Below the pieces are notes generated by a model. It searched no databases and was not told the DNA's origin. It saw nothing but the letters and a program-made list of their open reading frames with translations. 64,000 nt of DNA from SB21 sp964415295 (lineage in GTDB: Bacteria > CLD3 > SB21), in contig CAYPYN010000009.1 of NCBI GenBank assembly GCA_964415295.1, positions 1 through 64,000 on the forward strand. Reading direction: 5' to 3'. Both the position numbers and the translations under genes were made by a program. This document shows, piece by piece, positions 23,035 through 32,824 of the stretch. Within the stretch, counting starts at the first letter, position 1, and each line of letters begins with the position of its first letter.

Positions 23035-25695
23035 ATGCATTGGCATTCAAATGTTCAGAAAGCATGTGGTTTGTTCGGGATGATGCTGTTGATCGGTTGT
23101 CTTGGTCTTACCCAAGTTCATGCGGGTGTAAACGGCGGCCGGATCATATACAATCCTGAGAAACACGTTTCCGAGGGGGAGCCGATTTACATTGAGGCTG
23201 GATTCACGACGGCGGTCGAACATGCCTCGGTGTATTACCGATTCCCGACCGATCCTGCTTTTACAGAAGTTCCGATGATATTGAAAATCAGCGGCAAATA
23301 CGGAGCTATGCTGAAAAGAGAAGGTCTGAAGAAAGGGACAATGCTCGAATACTACATCGTCGCAGAAACGGCCGACGGACAGAGTCTGAGCTATCCTGAG
23401 GAAAATCCCGAAATGCTGCCTCTGCAACTCATCGTTTCCGAACGTTCCATCGTGCAGGAAGCCGGCATTGAAACCGTTGTTCTTTCACCTGAACCGGGGA
23501 GCACGGTGAACAAGAATGATTTCATTATAGCGATCTCTCTCTTTTCAGACGATTCTATAGATGTCACGAATCTGAAGCTGACTTTGGATGGCGGCGATGA
23601 TGTGACGAAAAAATCCGATATTACGCAAGAGTTGGTTACCTATTCGTCCAAGAGCATGGCGGCCGGCGCACATGCGGCCAGATTGTGGTATACATTGCCC
23701 AGCGGGGACAAGGTTATCTTGACCGAATTTACCTTTGACATCGCATTGGAGGGCGGAGAAGATATATTATCGGGTAAAGGATTCACACCGGCCGGCGGCG
23801 GTCAGTTGCAGGGCGGAGGCGGTGAAGCCGCTTTTGACGACGGAAAGTTCCGCGCTAATTTCCGCAGTGAATATAAGGGACAGAATAACCTCGGTGTAAA
23901 AACGAATTACAAGCGTGTTGGCGCCGATCTGTCTTATGAGAAGAGATTCTTCCAGTTATCGGCCTCGTTTGACTGGGATTCGGAAGATGATCCGACGAAG
24001 AACCAGCCGTTGAGCCGCTACCTGCTCTCGGCAAATCTAGATAATGTGGTCATAGTCAATTACGGTGATTCGTATCCAACTTTCAGTCCCGTGACCTTGT
24101 ATGGAACGCGTGTGCGCGGTTTGAGTACGGGTGTGTATCTCGGAATTTTCAATTTCGAATTTGTAAAAGGCATTGTCAATCGCCAGGTCCTTTCGAAAGC
24201 GGATAAATCAAGACGAAATGCTCTCGAAGCAGCGTATTTAGGCGAATCAGTGGACAGCCTTAGAGCACAGGCGGTCGTTGATTTTATTGCCGGTGATGAG
24301 ACCAAATTGTTTACCGGAACTTTTGAGCGTAACATGACGGCCGGTCGTTTCAGCATGGGTCCCCAGGCCTTCCAGTTTGGTCTGAGCTACATTCATACCG
24401 GCGATAAGGAATCATCCTTGTACAAATTCACGCCGGTATCAACAGGTTATAACGGTGTTGCTCCGCAGGAAAATGTCGTATTTGGTGCCGATTTCAAGAC
24501 CAGTATGTTCAGTAAGAGGGTGAATTTTGATGCAAGTATTGCCACAGGTCTCACCAATACGAATATTACAGGCGGTTCCGTTAATGCGCAGGTTCTCGCA
24601 GATGCCGGCTTAATTGATAACGACGCTAAGACGATAAAGGACTACAACGATATTATCGATCTGATGGACAAATATTTCATGACGGTTAATACGAACCTTT
24701 CTCCGATCCCGACCAGTAAGGATTTTTACAAAGACAAAAACAATTTTGCCTATACCTTCGGCGGATCGGTCAGCGCTTTCGACAACAATTTCTCGATGAG
24801 ATACAAGAGCAATGGCGGTTACTTTCAAACGTTCGGTTCATCCATCCAGCGCGACATTAAGACATTCGAAATATCCGACCGTCAGCGCTTCTGGCAAAAT
24901 CGTATTTTTGTAACGGTCAATTACGCGACTTCTCAGAATAACTTGTCGAAATTGAATGCCAATACCCTTAAGACTAATACGTTGGGATTCAACGCTTCGC
25001 TCTTCCTGCCGAAATTGCCCAGTTTGAGCATTGGCTACACGACGATGAATCGTGATAATAATTGGAATTACACGACGGATTCAAGCGGCTTGCCTGAGAA
25101 GAGCGTTACCAATATTGTTTCTTTAGGTACTTCTTACTCATTTGCTGCAATGGATCTGCGCCACAATGCTTCTGTCAATTACAGCTACAGCAAGAAGGAT
25201 GATAAGAGCCAGGAAGCGCCCATCATCAATTATACGCCGTTCCAATCGGCCGATAATAACAGCTTCAGCATGAGTTTGACAACGGAATGGAAGTTCCCGC
25301 TTCGCACAACGGTGAATTTCTCTACGTCTGCAGGCAATACAAAAAGTATGATTAATCCAGGTACGGACAGCAGCGCTATCAAACCTAACAAGTCTTCAGC
25401 GACGGGACTCGGCGTCTCGGGCGATTATCAGCTCTTGAGCAAAGAAAATATGATGATGAATGTATACGGCGGTCTGGCGTATGCCGGTGTCTCCATTCCC
25501 AATTCAAGCGACCTGAGTCTGACCAGCTTCAATGTGGGACAACGCTTTAATTTCTATCAAAATCATACGTTCACGCTGAATTTTAATGTGACCACCGGCC
25601 TGAAGATTCCAAAATTCGATGCTTTGGGTAACCGTACCGGAACGTCATCCAAGATCAATAGTCTTATCTCGGCGCGTTACGAGTACTTTTTCTGA
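23035..25695 (+). CDS. Large outer-membrane beta-barrel protein
   Basis: 886 residues with a signal peptide ending near residue 30 (GLTQVHA) and an AGGAGG ribosome site. Residues 40-240 look like two beta-sandwich domains (IYIEAGFTTAVEHASVYYRF, then PEPGSTVNKNDFIIAISLF). A Gly-rich linker (about 255-270) leads to a long series of amphipathic strands rich in Asn, Ser and aromatic residues, ending in Tyr-Phe-Phe, the C-terminal signature recognised by BamA. Some barrel loops are long and polar. It has its own strong promoter and terminator, so it is likely an abundant monocistronic product. Its ligand is unknown. Confidence 0.8.
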   Translation: MHWHSNVQKACGLFGMMLLIGCLGLTQVHAGVNGGRIIYNPEKHVSEGEPIYIEAGFTTAVEHASVYYRFPTDPAFTEVPMILKISGKYGAMLKREGLKKGTMLEYYIVAETADGQSLSYPEENPEMLPLQLIVSERSIVQEAGIETVVLSPEPGSTVNKNDFIIAISLFSDDSIDVTNLKLTLDGGDDVTKKSDITQELVTYSSKSMAAGAHAARLWYTLPSGDKVILTEFTFDIALEGGEDILSGKGFTPAGGGQLQGGGGEAAFDDGKFRANFRSEYKGQNNLGVKTNYKRVGADLSYEKRFFQLSASFDWDSEDDPTKNQPLSRYLLSANLDNVVIVNYGDSYPTFSPVTLYGTRVRGLSTGVYLGIFNFEFVKGIVNRQVLSKADKSRRNALEAAYLGESVDSLRAQAVVDFIAGDETKLFTGTFERNMTAGRFSMGPQAFQFGLSYIHTGDKESSLYKFTPVSTGYNGVAPQENVVFGADFKTSMFSKRVNFDASIATGLTNTNITGGSVNAQVLADAGLIDNDAKTIKDYNDIIDLMDKYFMTVNTNLSPIPTSKDFYKDKNNFAYTFGGSVSAFDNNFSMRYKSNGGYFQTFGSSIQRDIKTFEISDRQRFWQNRIFVTVNYATSQNNLSKLNANTLKTNTLGFNASLFLPKLPSLSIGYTTMNRDNNWNYTTDSSGLPEKSVTNIVSLGTSYSFAAMDLRHNASVNYSYSKKDDKSQEAPIINYTPFQSADNNSFSMSLTTEWKFPLRTTVNFSTSAGNTKSMINPGTDSSAIKPNKSSATGLGVSGDYQLLSKENMMMNVYGGLAYAGVSIPNSSDLSLTSFNVGQRFNFYQNHTFTLNFNVTTGLKIPKFDALGNRTGTSSKINSLISARYEYFF

Positions 25696-25718
25696 TATGA
25701 TGTGAATCATTCCATAAT

Positions 25719-25755
25719 AAAACCTAATCCGGACTCTCCGGATTAGGTTTTATTT
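25719..25755 (+). terminator. Rho-independent terminator after the outer-membrane protein gene
   Basis: AAAACCTAATCCGG faces CCGGATTAGGTTTT across a five-base loop (ACTCT), followed by ATTTTAT. The 14-base-pair stem with flanking A and T runs could work in both directions. Confidence 0.9.
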
Positions 25756-25806
25756 TATATCCGTTCTTTAAATCTTTTCTACACCATCAACATTACGAGG
25801 CTTTTT

Positions 25807-28197
25807 ATGGCAAGCGGTGGTTTCTTCAGCAAGCTCCTTGAGAATAAATGGGCTTTTGTATGCCTGATCTTCTCATTGTTGGTTTTCATACCTAATCTGG
25901 TACTCAAGTTATTGCCCGATCTGAGCGATTCGCTCATCATGTTCTATCTTTTAAACATTGGCTTGACCGCCATTTCTTTGATCGCCATGATTCTGGGTAT
26001 CGCCGCGTCGGGTTTCAGGAATAAGACGCTGTCGGGAGTATTTATTACGCTGTTAGCCGTTTGGTTTGGAAGTTTTTTGGTCAACGTCCGTGCTATTGAG
26101 AGCTTGGAATTGAAAACTCTGGACCAGCGTTTTAGTTTTCGTTATCAGTATGTTGATAACGAAAAAAAGATCAAACCCGATGAAACGCCGATCGTTATCG
26201 TTGCCATCAATGACCAGTCAGGGGAATCACTTCCGTCCGTCTGGCCCTGGCCCAGATCGTATTATGCCAAATTTGTGCGTAACATGGCCCGGGCGGGCGC
26301 TAAAGTGGTCGGGATAGACGTTGTCTTTGATGCGCCGGACTCATACAGCCCGGAGAATGACGACGACCTCGCCAAAGCCATTCAGGAGGCCGGGAATGTG
26401 GTACTCGCCGGCAAAGTAGTAAAAGCGGAGGTGGCCGGCGGAATGGGACAATACGATCTGGCTGTAACTCCACTGAACAAATTCCTGAACGCCGGCGCCG
26501 ACTGGGGCTTCGTTGGCGTGACGAACGATATTGACGGATTCTGGCGCCAGTATCTTTTGGAGGAATCGGTCGGTTCCGATGAAGACATCCATACCTACCA
26601 TTCTTTTGGTGTCGAGATACTTCGTAAATATTACGATATTCCAAAAGATACGCCGATTGAGAACAATGAGAATTTCTTTAAGTTTGGCGACAAAATAGTA
26701 AAAAAGTATAAAACGTATTCTTATCTGATCAATTTTAGAGGTCCTTATAACACGTTCCCATATAAATCGTTCGATAACATTGTTGACGACGAAACTTTTG
26801 ATCTGAAACCGGAGTACGACCTTGATTCTTTTGACGGTTTGATGGACGAAAACGGGAATCCTATTGGCATGCTTCAATCCGGATTTTTTAAAGATAAGAT
26901 CGTCCTGCTTGGTGCGACCATGGAGGAATTGCACGACGTTTTCTCCGTGCCTCTCAGCGAAGCGCGTAACCTCGAAGGCAAGAAAGTCGAGACCCTGATG
27001 GCCGGAGTGGAGATCCACGCCAACGCGATCAATACGATGCTGAATGATGATTATATTGTGGCTCAGCCCGATTGGCTCAGGGTGATCATCGTGACAGTGG
27101 CTTCGTTTCTGATTTTCTTCCTCGTGAGCCGCCTGCAAAAGCCCTTGTTGGCATTACCCATATTCATATTTGTAATACTTCTGATCACGGCTCTGGCGTT
27201 TTATCTCTTTGCTTTTCACAACATGCATATGCAGGTGGTCACGCCTCTCCTGGCGATAGGATTTACTTACGTTGGTAATGTGTTGTTCCAGTATCTTGGA
27301 GAGCGTAAAGAAAAAGCCACGATCCGCAATGCGTTCGGCCGTTATCTGCCCGAGAAGGTCGTGTCACAGTTGATCGAGAATCCCGGTCTGCTCAAGCTCG
27401 GCGGCGAAGTTCGTTTCCTGAGCATTCTGTTCTCAGATGTCGCCGGATTTACGACCATAAGTGAAAAATTAACACCTACCGAACTCGTTCACTTGCTTAA
27501 TGAATATCTGACGGCCATGACGGATATCATTATGAAATACGATGGAATCATTGATAAATACGAAGGGGACGCGATCATGGCGGAATTCGGCGCGCCGTTG
27601 CCGGACGAATTGCATGCACATAAGGCTTGTTATGCGGCCTTGGAAATGCAGGAAAAACTGGTGGAAATGCGCGTGAAGTGGAAAAAAGAAGGACGTCCGG
27701 AACTGCGTGCGCGCGCCGGTATCAACAGCGGACAGGTGGTCCTTGGCAACATGGGTTCGCAAAGCGTGTTTGACTATACGGTCATGGGTGATAACGTCAA
27801 CCTCGCCTCCCGTCTTGAGGGAGCCAATAAGGAGTACGGTTCTTACATTATGATCAGCGAGTGGACGCAGGAACTTGTCAAAGATGATATCATTACGCGC
27901 GAATTGGACCTTATCCGGGTGAAAGGAAAAGTAAAGGGCGTAAAGGTCTTTGAGGTGGTTGCCCGTGCGTCTGTCGGTATCACGGCTACCAAGAAAAAAG
28001 CCCTCGAGAATTATAATCAGGGTTTGGCCGCTTACCGGCAGCAGCGATGGGATGAGGCTATCGTTTATTTCAAAGCCGCGCTTAACGTGGATCCCGGTGA
28101 CGAACCGTCTAAAGTATATGTGGAGCGTTGCGAAGAATTCAAGAAGAACCCGCCGCCAGAGAACTGGGACGGTGTCTTCACCATGACGACGAAATAG
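25807..28197 (+). CDS. CHASE2-domain adenylate/guanylate cyclase
   Basis: 796 residues. Two or three N-terminal membrane helices (about 15-95) precede a periplasmic CHASE2 sensor (about 100-405) with the family motifs LDQRF, PIVIVAINDQS, WPWPRS and VVGIDVVFD. Three more helices (about 418-490) lead to a class III cyclase catalytic domain (about 525-715) with metal Asp in FSDVAGFT and KYEGDAIMAEFG and the transition-state motif VMGDNVNLASRLE. A short TPR-like tail (ALENYNQGLAAYRQQRWDEA) ends the protein. It should convert ATP to cAMP in response to an extracytoplasmic signal. Nucleotide choice is not settled by sequence alone. Confidence 0.92.
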   Translation: MASGGFFSKLLENKWAFVCLIFSLLVFIPNLVLKLLPDLSDSLIMFYLLNIGLTAISLIAMILGIAASGFRNKTLSGVFITLLAVWFGSFLVNVRAIESLELKTLDQRFSFRYQYVDNEKKIKPDETPIVIVAINDQSGESLPSVWPWPRSYYAKFVRNMARAGAKVVGIDVVFDAPDSYSPENDDDLAKAIQEAGNVVLAGKVVKAEVAGGMGQYDLAVTPLNKFLNAGADWGFVGVTNDIDGFWRQYLLEESVGSDEDIHTYHSFGVEILRKYYDIPKDTPIENNENFFKFGDKIVKKYKTYSYLINFRGPYNTFPYKSFDNIVDDETFDLKPEYDLDSFDGLMDENGNPIGMLQSGFFKDKIVLLGATMEELHDVFSVPLSEARNLEGKKVETLMAGVEIHANAINTMLNDDYIVAQPDWLRVIIVTVASFLIFFLVSRLQKPLLALPIFIFVILLITALAFYLFAFHNMHMQVVTPLLAIGFTYVGNVLFQYLGERKEKATIRNAFGRYLPEKVVSQLIENPGLLKLGGEVRFLSILFSDVAGFTTISEKLTPTELVHLLNEYLTAMTDIIMKYDGIIDKYEGDAIMAEFGAPLPDELHAHKACYAALEMQEKLVEMRVKWKKEGRPELRARAGINSGQVVLGNMGSQSVFDYTVMGDNVNLASRLEGANKEYGSYIMISEWTQELVKDDIITRELDLIRVKGKVKGVKVFEVVARASVGITATKKKALENYNQGLAAYRQQRWDEAIVYFKAALNVDPGDEPSKVYVERCEEFKKNPPPENWDGVFTMTTK

Positions 28198-28229
28198 CCG
28201 TTCTAAAGCCCGACGAACTTAGAAATCGT

Positions 28230-28258
28230 TTGACTTTCTTTGGGATTAGCGGTAAATT
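28230..28258 (+). promoter_or_regulatory. Candidate promoter of the glycolytic operon
   Basis: TTGACT at 28230-28235, 17-base spacer, TAAATT at 28253-28258, about 54 bases before the gap start at 28312. Confidence 0.5.
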
Positions 28259-28311
28259 CGGTCGCATCTTTAAGAATGTTACATATTTAACAAACTCTTG
28301 GGAGAGCTTAT

Positions 28312-29370
28312 ATGGCTATAAAAGTTGGGATTAACGGATTTGGCCGGATCGGAAGACTGGTATTCAATGCGATGGCCGATAAAGGGCTTTTGGGGAAAGA
28401 GATCGACGTTGTAGCCGTGGTCGACGTGAGCACGGACGCCAAGTATTTTGCTTATCAATTGAAATACGATTCGATTCATGGCAAGTTCAAAGGTCAGTTG
28501 TCCACGGAAAAAAGCAAAGCCGATGTCGAAACGGACGATGTTTTGGTAGTGAATGGGCATAAAGTGCGCTGCATAATGGCGACCAAAGATCCGGCTCAGT
28601 TACCATGGAAAGACTTGGGTGTAGACATTGTAATAGAATCCACAGGACTCTTTACTGACTCTGAAAAGGCGAAGGGGCATATCACGGCCGGGGCGAAAAA
28701 GGTGCTGATATCGGCTCCCGGCAAAGGTGATGTCAAGACCATCGTCATGGGCGTGAATGACCATGAATACGATGCTTCCAAGCATCACATTGTCTCTAAT
28801 GCTTCGTGCACAACGAACTGCCTTGCTCCCGTCGTGCATGTGCTGATAAAAGAAGGTATCGGTATTGAGACGGGTCTGATGACCACGATACACTCGTATA
28901 CCGCTACTCAGAAAACCGTAGATGGACCCTCCAAAAAGGACTGGCGGGGAGGTCGCGCGGCCGCCATCAATATTATTCCGTCCACAACCGGTGCGGCCAA
29001 GGCCGCTGGCGAGGTCATTCCCGCCGTCAAAGGTAAACTCACGGGTATGTCCTTTCGTGTTCCGACGCCCAATGTGTCTGTTGTAGACCTGACGTTCCGT
29101 GCCAATCGAGATACCTCGATCGAAGAAATCGACGGATTGATGAAGAAAGCCTCTGAATCATACCTGAAAGGAGTCTTGGGGTATTGTAACGAAGAGGTGG
29201 TATCCACCGATTTTATACATGACGAACGTTCCTCGATCTATGATTCATTGGCCACCATGCAGAATAATCTCAAAGGTGAAAAAAGATTTTTCAAGATCGT
29301 TTCATGGTACGACAACGAATGGGGTTATTCCCTTCGTGTGGTCGATCTGCTTCTTAAAATTGCAAAATAA
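28312..29370 (+). CDS. gap: Glyceraldehyde-3-phosphate dehydrogenase, type I
   Basis: 352 residues. The N-terminal NAD-binding motif INGFGRIGR, the catalytic cysteine in SNASCTTNC and the C-terminal WYDNEWGYS are all present. The enzyme catalyses reversible oxidative phosphorylation of glyceraldehyde-3-phosphate. It is slightly longer than most homologues because of insertions in the first 110 residues. It is followed within 12 bases by pgk, opening a gap-pgk-tpiA-secG operon. The ribosome site GGGAGAG is close to the ATG. Confidence 0.97.
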   Translation: MAIKVGINGFGRIGRLVFNAMADKGLLGKEIDVVAVVDVSTDAKYFAYQLKYDSIHGKFKGQLSTEKSKADVETDDVLVVNGHKVRCIMATKDPAQLPWKDLGVDIVIESTGLFTDSEKAKGHITAGAKKVLISAPGKGDVKTIVMGVNDHEYDASKHHIVSNASCTTNCLAPVVHVLIKEGIGIETGLMTTIHSYTATQKTVDGPSKKDWRGGRAAAINIIPSTTGAAKAAGEVIPAVKGKLTGMSFRVPTPNVSVVDLTFRANRDTSIEEIDGLMKKASESYLKGVLGYCNEEVVSTDFIHDERSSIYDSLATMQNNLKGEKRFFKIVSWYDNEWGYSLRVVDLLLKIAK

Positions 29371-29382
29371 TGCGGTGATCTT

Positions 29383-30579
29383 ATGAATAAACTGACAATT
29401 GATAAAGTCGATGTGAAGGGAAAACGCGTTTTATTGCGCGTTGACTTCAATGTTCCTTTGGATGATACCGGAAGAATAACCGATGACAACCGTATTCGCG
29501 AATCTTTGCCCACGATCAAAAAGATCGTGGCCGACGGCGGTATGCCGGTGATCATGAGTCATTTAGGCCGTCCAAAGGGGAAGAAAAATCCCTCGATGTC
29601 CCTTAAGCCGGCGGCGGTTCGTCTGGGTGAACTCCTGGGGACGCCGGTAAGAATGGCAGACGATTGCATCGGAGAGTCCGTGGAAAAGCTGGCTCGGGAA
29701 CTCAAACCCGGCGAGGTATTGCTTCTTGAAAATCTTCGTTTTTACAACGAAGAAGAAGGCAACGACGACGGCTTCTGCCAGAAGCTTGCCCGGTTAGGTG
29801 ATGTTTATGTGAATGATGCATTCGGAACAGCTCATCGGGCACACGCGTCCACGGCCGGTATCACGAAATATTTCAAGCAAAATGCCGCCGGATACCTGAT
29901 GGAAAAGGAGATCCGCTATTTAGGCAGTGCCGTGCAGAATCCGAAGCGACCATTTGTTGCTATAATAGGAGGAGCCAAGATTTCGGGCAAGATCGATGTG
30001 ATAGAAAATCTGATGAAAAAAGTGGATACGATTCTTATTGGCGGCGGTATGGCTTATACGTTTGCCAAGGTGATGGGCCATGAAATCGGAACGTCCCTGT
30101 TTGAGACAGAAAAAGCGGATATGGCCAAAGATATTATTGAGCGCGCTAAAACAAGCCAAGCGAAAATTCTCTTTCCTACCGATAGCGTGATCGCAAAGGA
30201 ATTCAAGAATGATGCCGAACACAAGATCGTACCCATGGATGCTATTCCCAGCGGTTGGATGGGTGTTGATATCGGAACCGCGACTATAGATGCCTACCGC
30301 CGGCAAATTTTGTCCGCCGGTACAGTCGTATGGAATGGCCCGATGGGTGTTTTTGAAATGCCCAACTTTGCGAAAGGGACGCGGGCTATTGCGGAATCTT
30401 TGAGTGAGGCCACTAAGAAGGGCTGCATTACCGTTGTTGGCGGCGGTGATTCAGCAGCAGCTATTGCGGACATGGGTCTCGAAAAGGAAGTCACTCACGT
30501 TTCAACAGGCGGCGGAGCCTCGTTGGAATATCTTGAAGGAAAATCACTGCCCGGACTTGAAGCTTTGACCAATTCATAG
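29383..30579 (+). CDS. pgk: Phosphoglycerate kinase
   Basis: 398 residues, the usual size. Signature VLLRVDFNVPL at residues 15-25, SHLGRPKG, the substrate-binding AHRAHAS and the C-terminal nucleotide-binding VVGGGDSAAA are intact. It transfers phosphate from 1,3-bisphosphoglycerate to ADP in glycolysis. The gene lies 12 bases downstream of gap and 7 bases upstream of tpiA, so all three are probably translated from one message. Confidence 0.97.
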   Translation: MNKLTIDKVDVKGKRVLLRVDFNVPLDDTGRITDDNRIRESLPTIKKIVADGGMPVIMSHLGRPKGKKNPSMSLKPAAVRLGELLGTPVRMADDCIGESVEKLARELKPGEVLLLENLRFYNEEEGNDDGFCQKLARLGDVYVNDAFGTAHRAHASTAGITKYFKQNAAGYLMEKEIRYLGSAVQNPKRPFVAIIGGAKISGKIDVIENLMKKVDTILIGGGMAYTFAKVMGHEIGTSLFETEKADMAKDIIERAKTSQAKILFPTDSVIAKEFKNDAEHKIVPMDAIPSGWMGVDIGTATIDAYRRQILSAGTVVWNGPMGVFEMPNFAKGTRAIAESLSEATKKGCITVVGGGDSAAAIADMGLEKEVTHVSTGGGASLEYLEGKSLPGLEALTNS

Positions 30580-30586
30580 GAGATGG

Positions 30587-31351
30587 ATGCGTCGGAAAGT
30601 TATTATTGGAAACTGGAAAATGTTCAAAGGGCCCCAGGCGGCCCGTCAATTGGCCAAATCGCTCAAAATTAAGCTCAACGACATACGAAAGACGGAAGTT
30701 GCGGTCTGTCCTCCATTTGTCAGTCTGGAGGCCGTCAGGGATGTCATAAAGGATTCCCGGATAGGGTTGGGTGCACAAAATGTGTATCTCAACAAGTCTG
30801 GAGCCTTTACCGGAGAGGTTTCGGCCGAAATGCTCAAAGAGAGCGGGTGTGGCTATGTGATCATTGGCCATTCGGAAAGGCGGCAGTTTTTTCATGAAAC
30901 GGATTCGTCGGTCAACCAGAAGATCGCCTTTGTTTTGGCAGAGGGTTTGACCCCGGTCGTTTGTGTTGGTGAAACCTTAGCTGAACGTGAAAGCGGCCAG
31001 ACCCACGACGTGGTGAGGCGTCAGTATTTGGGGGCTATGAAAGATGTCAAGACTTCCGACGCCGAGAAATTGATTATCGCCTATGAACCTGTGTGGGCCA
31101 TCGGAACAGGCAAAACGGCCACACCGGAGCAGGCCAATGAAGTACATTTGTTCATTCGCGGTCTGGCTGAGGAACTTTATGGGAAGAAGTTTGCCGAAAA
31201 AATGATTATTCAATACGGCGGAAGCGTGAAACCGGAAAACGCGCATGATTTGCTTTCGTGCGAACATATTGATGGCGCCTTGGTTGGCGGAGCCAGTCTC
31301 GACGCGGATCAATTTGCTTCCATCGTAAAAACAGCTGAAAAATTAATTTAA
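30587..31351 (+). CDS. tpiA: Triosephosphate isomerase
   Basis: 254 residues. Active-site residues are visible as Asn and Lys in GNWKMFK, His in IIGHSERR and Glu in AYEPVWAIGTG; the phosphate-binding YGGSVKPEN and ALVGGASL loops follow. It interconverts dihydroxyacetone phosphate and glyceraldehyde-3-phosphate. An out-of-frame ATG four bases upstream is not used. The ribosome site TAGGAG overlaps the pgk stop region. Confidence 0.97.
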   Translation: MRRKVIIGNWKMFKGPQAARQLAKSLKIKLNDIRKTEVAVCPPFVSLEAVRDVIKDSRIGLGAQNVYLNKSGAFTGEVSAEMLKESGCGYVIIGHSERRQFFHETDSSVNQKIAFVLAEGLTPVVCVGETLAERESGQTHDVVRRQYLGAMKDVKTSDAEKLIIAYEPVWAIGTGKTATPEQANEVHLFIRGLAEELYGKKFAEKMIIQYGGSVKPENAHDLLSCEHIDGALVGGASLDADQFASIVKTAEKLI

Positions 31352-31378
31352 CATTAAAATAAAAAAAGGAGCGACTTC

Positions 31379-31693
31379 ATGTTTGTATTCTTGGTAGTTA
31401 TTCACATCATGGTAAGTGTATTACTGGTTATTTCCATTCTTATGCAATCCAGTAAGGGGGGCGGCTTAGCCGGCACTTTCGGAGGCAGTTCGACGGCATT
31501 TCTTAGCGGCCGCCAGGCCGCGGACACGCTGACCAAGGCGACCATTGTTTTGGCTATTCTGTTCGCTGTGCTTAGTATCGCATTGAATATCCCGGCTTTG
31601 CGCGGCGGCGGAAGCGAGCAGGGCATCATTGAAAAGGAATTGGAGCAAGGAGGCCAGCAGCAGGCTCCCGCGTTGCCGACGCCTCAAAATTAA
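31379..31693 (+). CDS. secG: Preprotein translocase subunit SecG
   Basis: 104 residues with two membrane helices (about 1-22 and 52-72) separated by the conserved SSKGGGLAGTFGG and FLSGRQAADTLTKAT motifs of SecG. The Gln/Pro-rich tail is typical and variable. SecG assists SecYEG-mediated export across the inner membrane. The tpi-secG order is widespread in bacteria. An AAAAGGAG site precedes the ATG. Confidence 0.94.
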   Translation: MFVFLVVIHIMVSVLLVISILMQSSKGGGLAGTFGGSSTAFLSGRQAADTLTKATIVLAILFAVLSIALNIPALRGGGSEQGIIEKELEQGGQQQAPALPTPQN

Positions 31694-31715
31694 CCGGTAT
31701 TCCGATTAATTTTAG

Positions 31716-31744
31716 TTGAATATCAATTTGAAATTCAATAAATT
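31716..31744 (+). promoter_or_regulatory. Candidate promoter of tRNA-Leu
   Basis: TTGAAT at 31716-31721, 17-base spacer, TAAATT at 31739-31744, ending 15 bases before the mature tRNA, a normal distance for a tRNA gene. Confidence 0.5.
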
Positions 31745-31759
31745 AGAATTGTTATTCAA

Positions 31760-31840
31760 GCCGAAGTGGCGAAATTGGCAGACGCACCATCTTGAGGGGG
31801 TGGCGCCTATGGCGTGCGGGTTCAAATCCCGCCTTCGGCA
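31760..31840 (+). tRNA. tRNA-Leu (anticodon GAG)
   Basis: Acceptor GCCGAAG pairs with CTTCGGC, discriminator A at 31840. Anticodon stem CCATC/GGTGG (31787-31791 with 31799-31803) closes the loop TTGAGGG with anticodon GAG at 31794-31796. A long class II variable arm (CGCC-TAT-GGCG) and a T-arm with GTTCAAAT-type loop (GCGGG/CCCGC) follow. No CCA is encoded; a C followed by T6 comes directly after. GAG reads the leucine codons CUC and CUU. Confidence 0.96.
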
Positions 31841-31873
31841 CTTTTTTCTTCCGCATTTTCTTTTCCGGTCGGA

Positions 31874-31902
31874 TTTACGAATTATATCAATAATAGTATA
31901 TA
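31874..31902 (+). promoter_or_regulatory. Possible promoter of the TPR gene at 31950
   Basis: TTTACG at 31874-31879, 17-base spacer, TATATA at 31897-31902, about 48 bases before the start codon. The -35 box is weak. Confidence 0.35.
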
Positions 31903-31949
31903 TTTTCAGTTCATTACCAAGAAATGAATCCATAAGGAGGTTATTTTTC

Positions 31950-32813
31950 ATGAAAAGAGTATGGATAGCTTTTATCGCCGTATTCCTTTTTTCATTGGTC
32001 TCAACTGCGATTGCTCAGGAAAAAACACCCGAAGAAGAGGAATATCAGAAAAAACTTGAAGCGTGGAAAAAGCAGAAAGAGGACATTGAGCGGCAAAACC
32101 AGGAGAAAATGAATTCTCTCGGCGCTCAAAAAGGGGCAAAGGCGCGATTTAAGGCCGGTAATGATTATTACAAGCAAGGTGATTATGCGGCGGCCGTCCG
32201 TGAATTCCAGGAAGCGATTAAACTGGATGCGGCGTACCAAAAGGCCTATACCAATCTGGGCCTCGCGTATAAGCGTCTTGGAGATTTTCAGAGCGCTATA
32301 AAGAATTATGACATCGCGATCAACATGAAAGAGGGGGAAAAAGAAGTGGTTACGTTGGCTATCAGTTACAAAGCCAACCTGTTTGTCGATACGAAAGAAT
32401 ATAAGAAAGCGATCGAAACCATTGATTTGTATCTCAAAGATAACCCGACCGACGACGGGATGCTCTATCTGAAGGGCAAAGTACTCAAAGATGGCCTTGG
32501 CCAGCTGAAAGAATCCATTATCGTTTTGGAAAATTCTGCGACCAGCAATCCGAATAATGCAAAAACCCGACTGGAACTGACCAATTGTTACAACGTGACC
32601 GGCGATTATCAGAAAGCCATTGATCACGGGCTAAAAGGTCTGACCGTATCCAATGATGCGGAAACGACAGCGGCGCTTAATTTCGAAGTTGCTGACGCTT
32701 ATCGTAAATTTGGAAATACTTCGGAAGCTATTAAGTATTATAACAATTCCAAGACCAGCCGGAAATGGCGAGAGATTGCCGAATATTGGCTGAAGACTCT
32801 TGGTACAAAATAA
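31950..32813 (+). CDS. Exported TPR-repeat protein
   Basis: The ATG at 31950 follows AAGGAGG at 31933-31939 and opens on a signal peptide (FIAVFLFSLVSTAIAQ). A longer in-frame reading would run back through the tRNA gene and is rejected. The 287-residue product has a charged coiled-coil-like segment (25-60, Glu/Lys/Gln-rich) and then about five TPR units (65-280) with AYTNLGLAYKRLGDFQSAI-type motifs. It is probably a periplasmic scaffold. It precedes DUF2007 and mqnA with an 11-base gap. Confidence 0.8.
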   Translation: MKRVWIAFIAVFLFSLVSTAIAQEKTPEEEEYQKKLEAWKKQKEDIERQNQEKMNSLGAQKGAKARFKAGNDYYKQGDYAAAVREFQEAIKLDAAYQKAYTNLGLAYKRLGDFQSAIKNYDIAINMKEGEKEVVTLAISYKANLFVDTKEYKKAIETIDLYLKDNPTDDGMLYLKGKVLKDGLGQLKESIIVLENSATSNPNNAKTRLELTNCYNVTGDYQKAIDHGLKGLTVSNDAETTAALNFEVADAYRKFGNTSEAIKYYNNSKTSRKWREIAEYWLKTLGTK

Positions 32814-32824
32814 TTCATTGACCT

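Noticed and set aside
31716..31949. N-terminal extension of the TPR gene through the tRNA
   Set aside because: It would translate the tRNA-Leu sequence; the ATG at 31950 with AAGGAGG and a signal peptide is far better.
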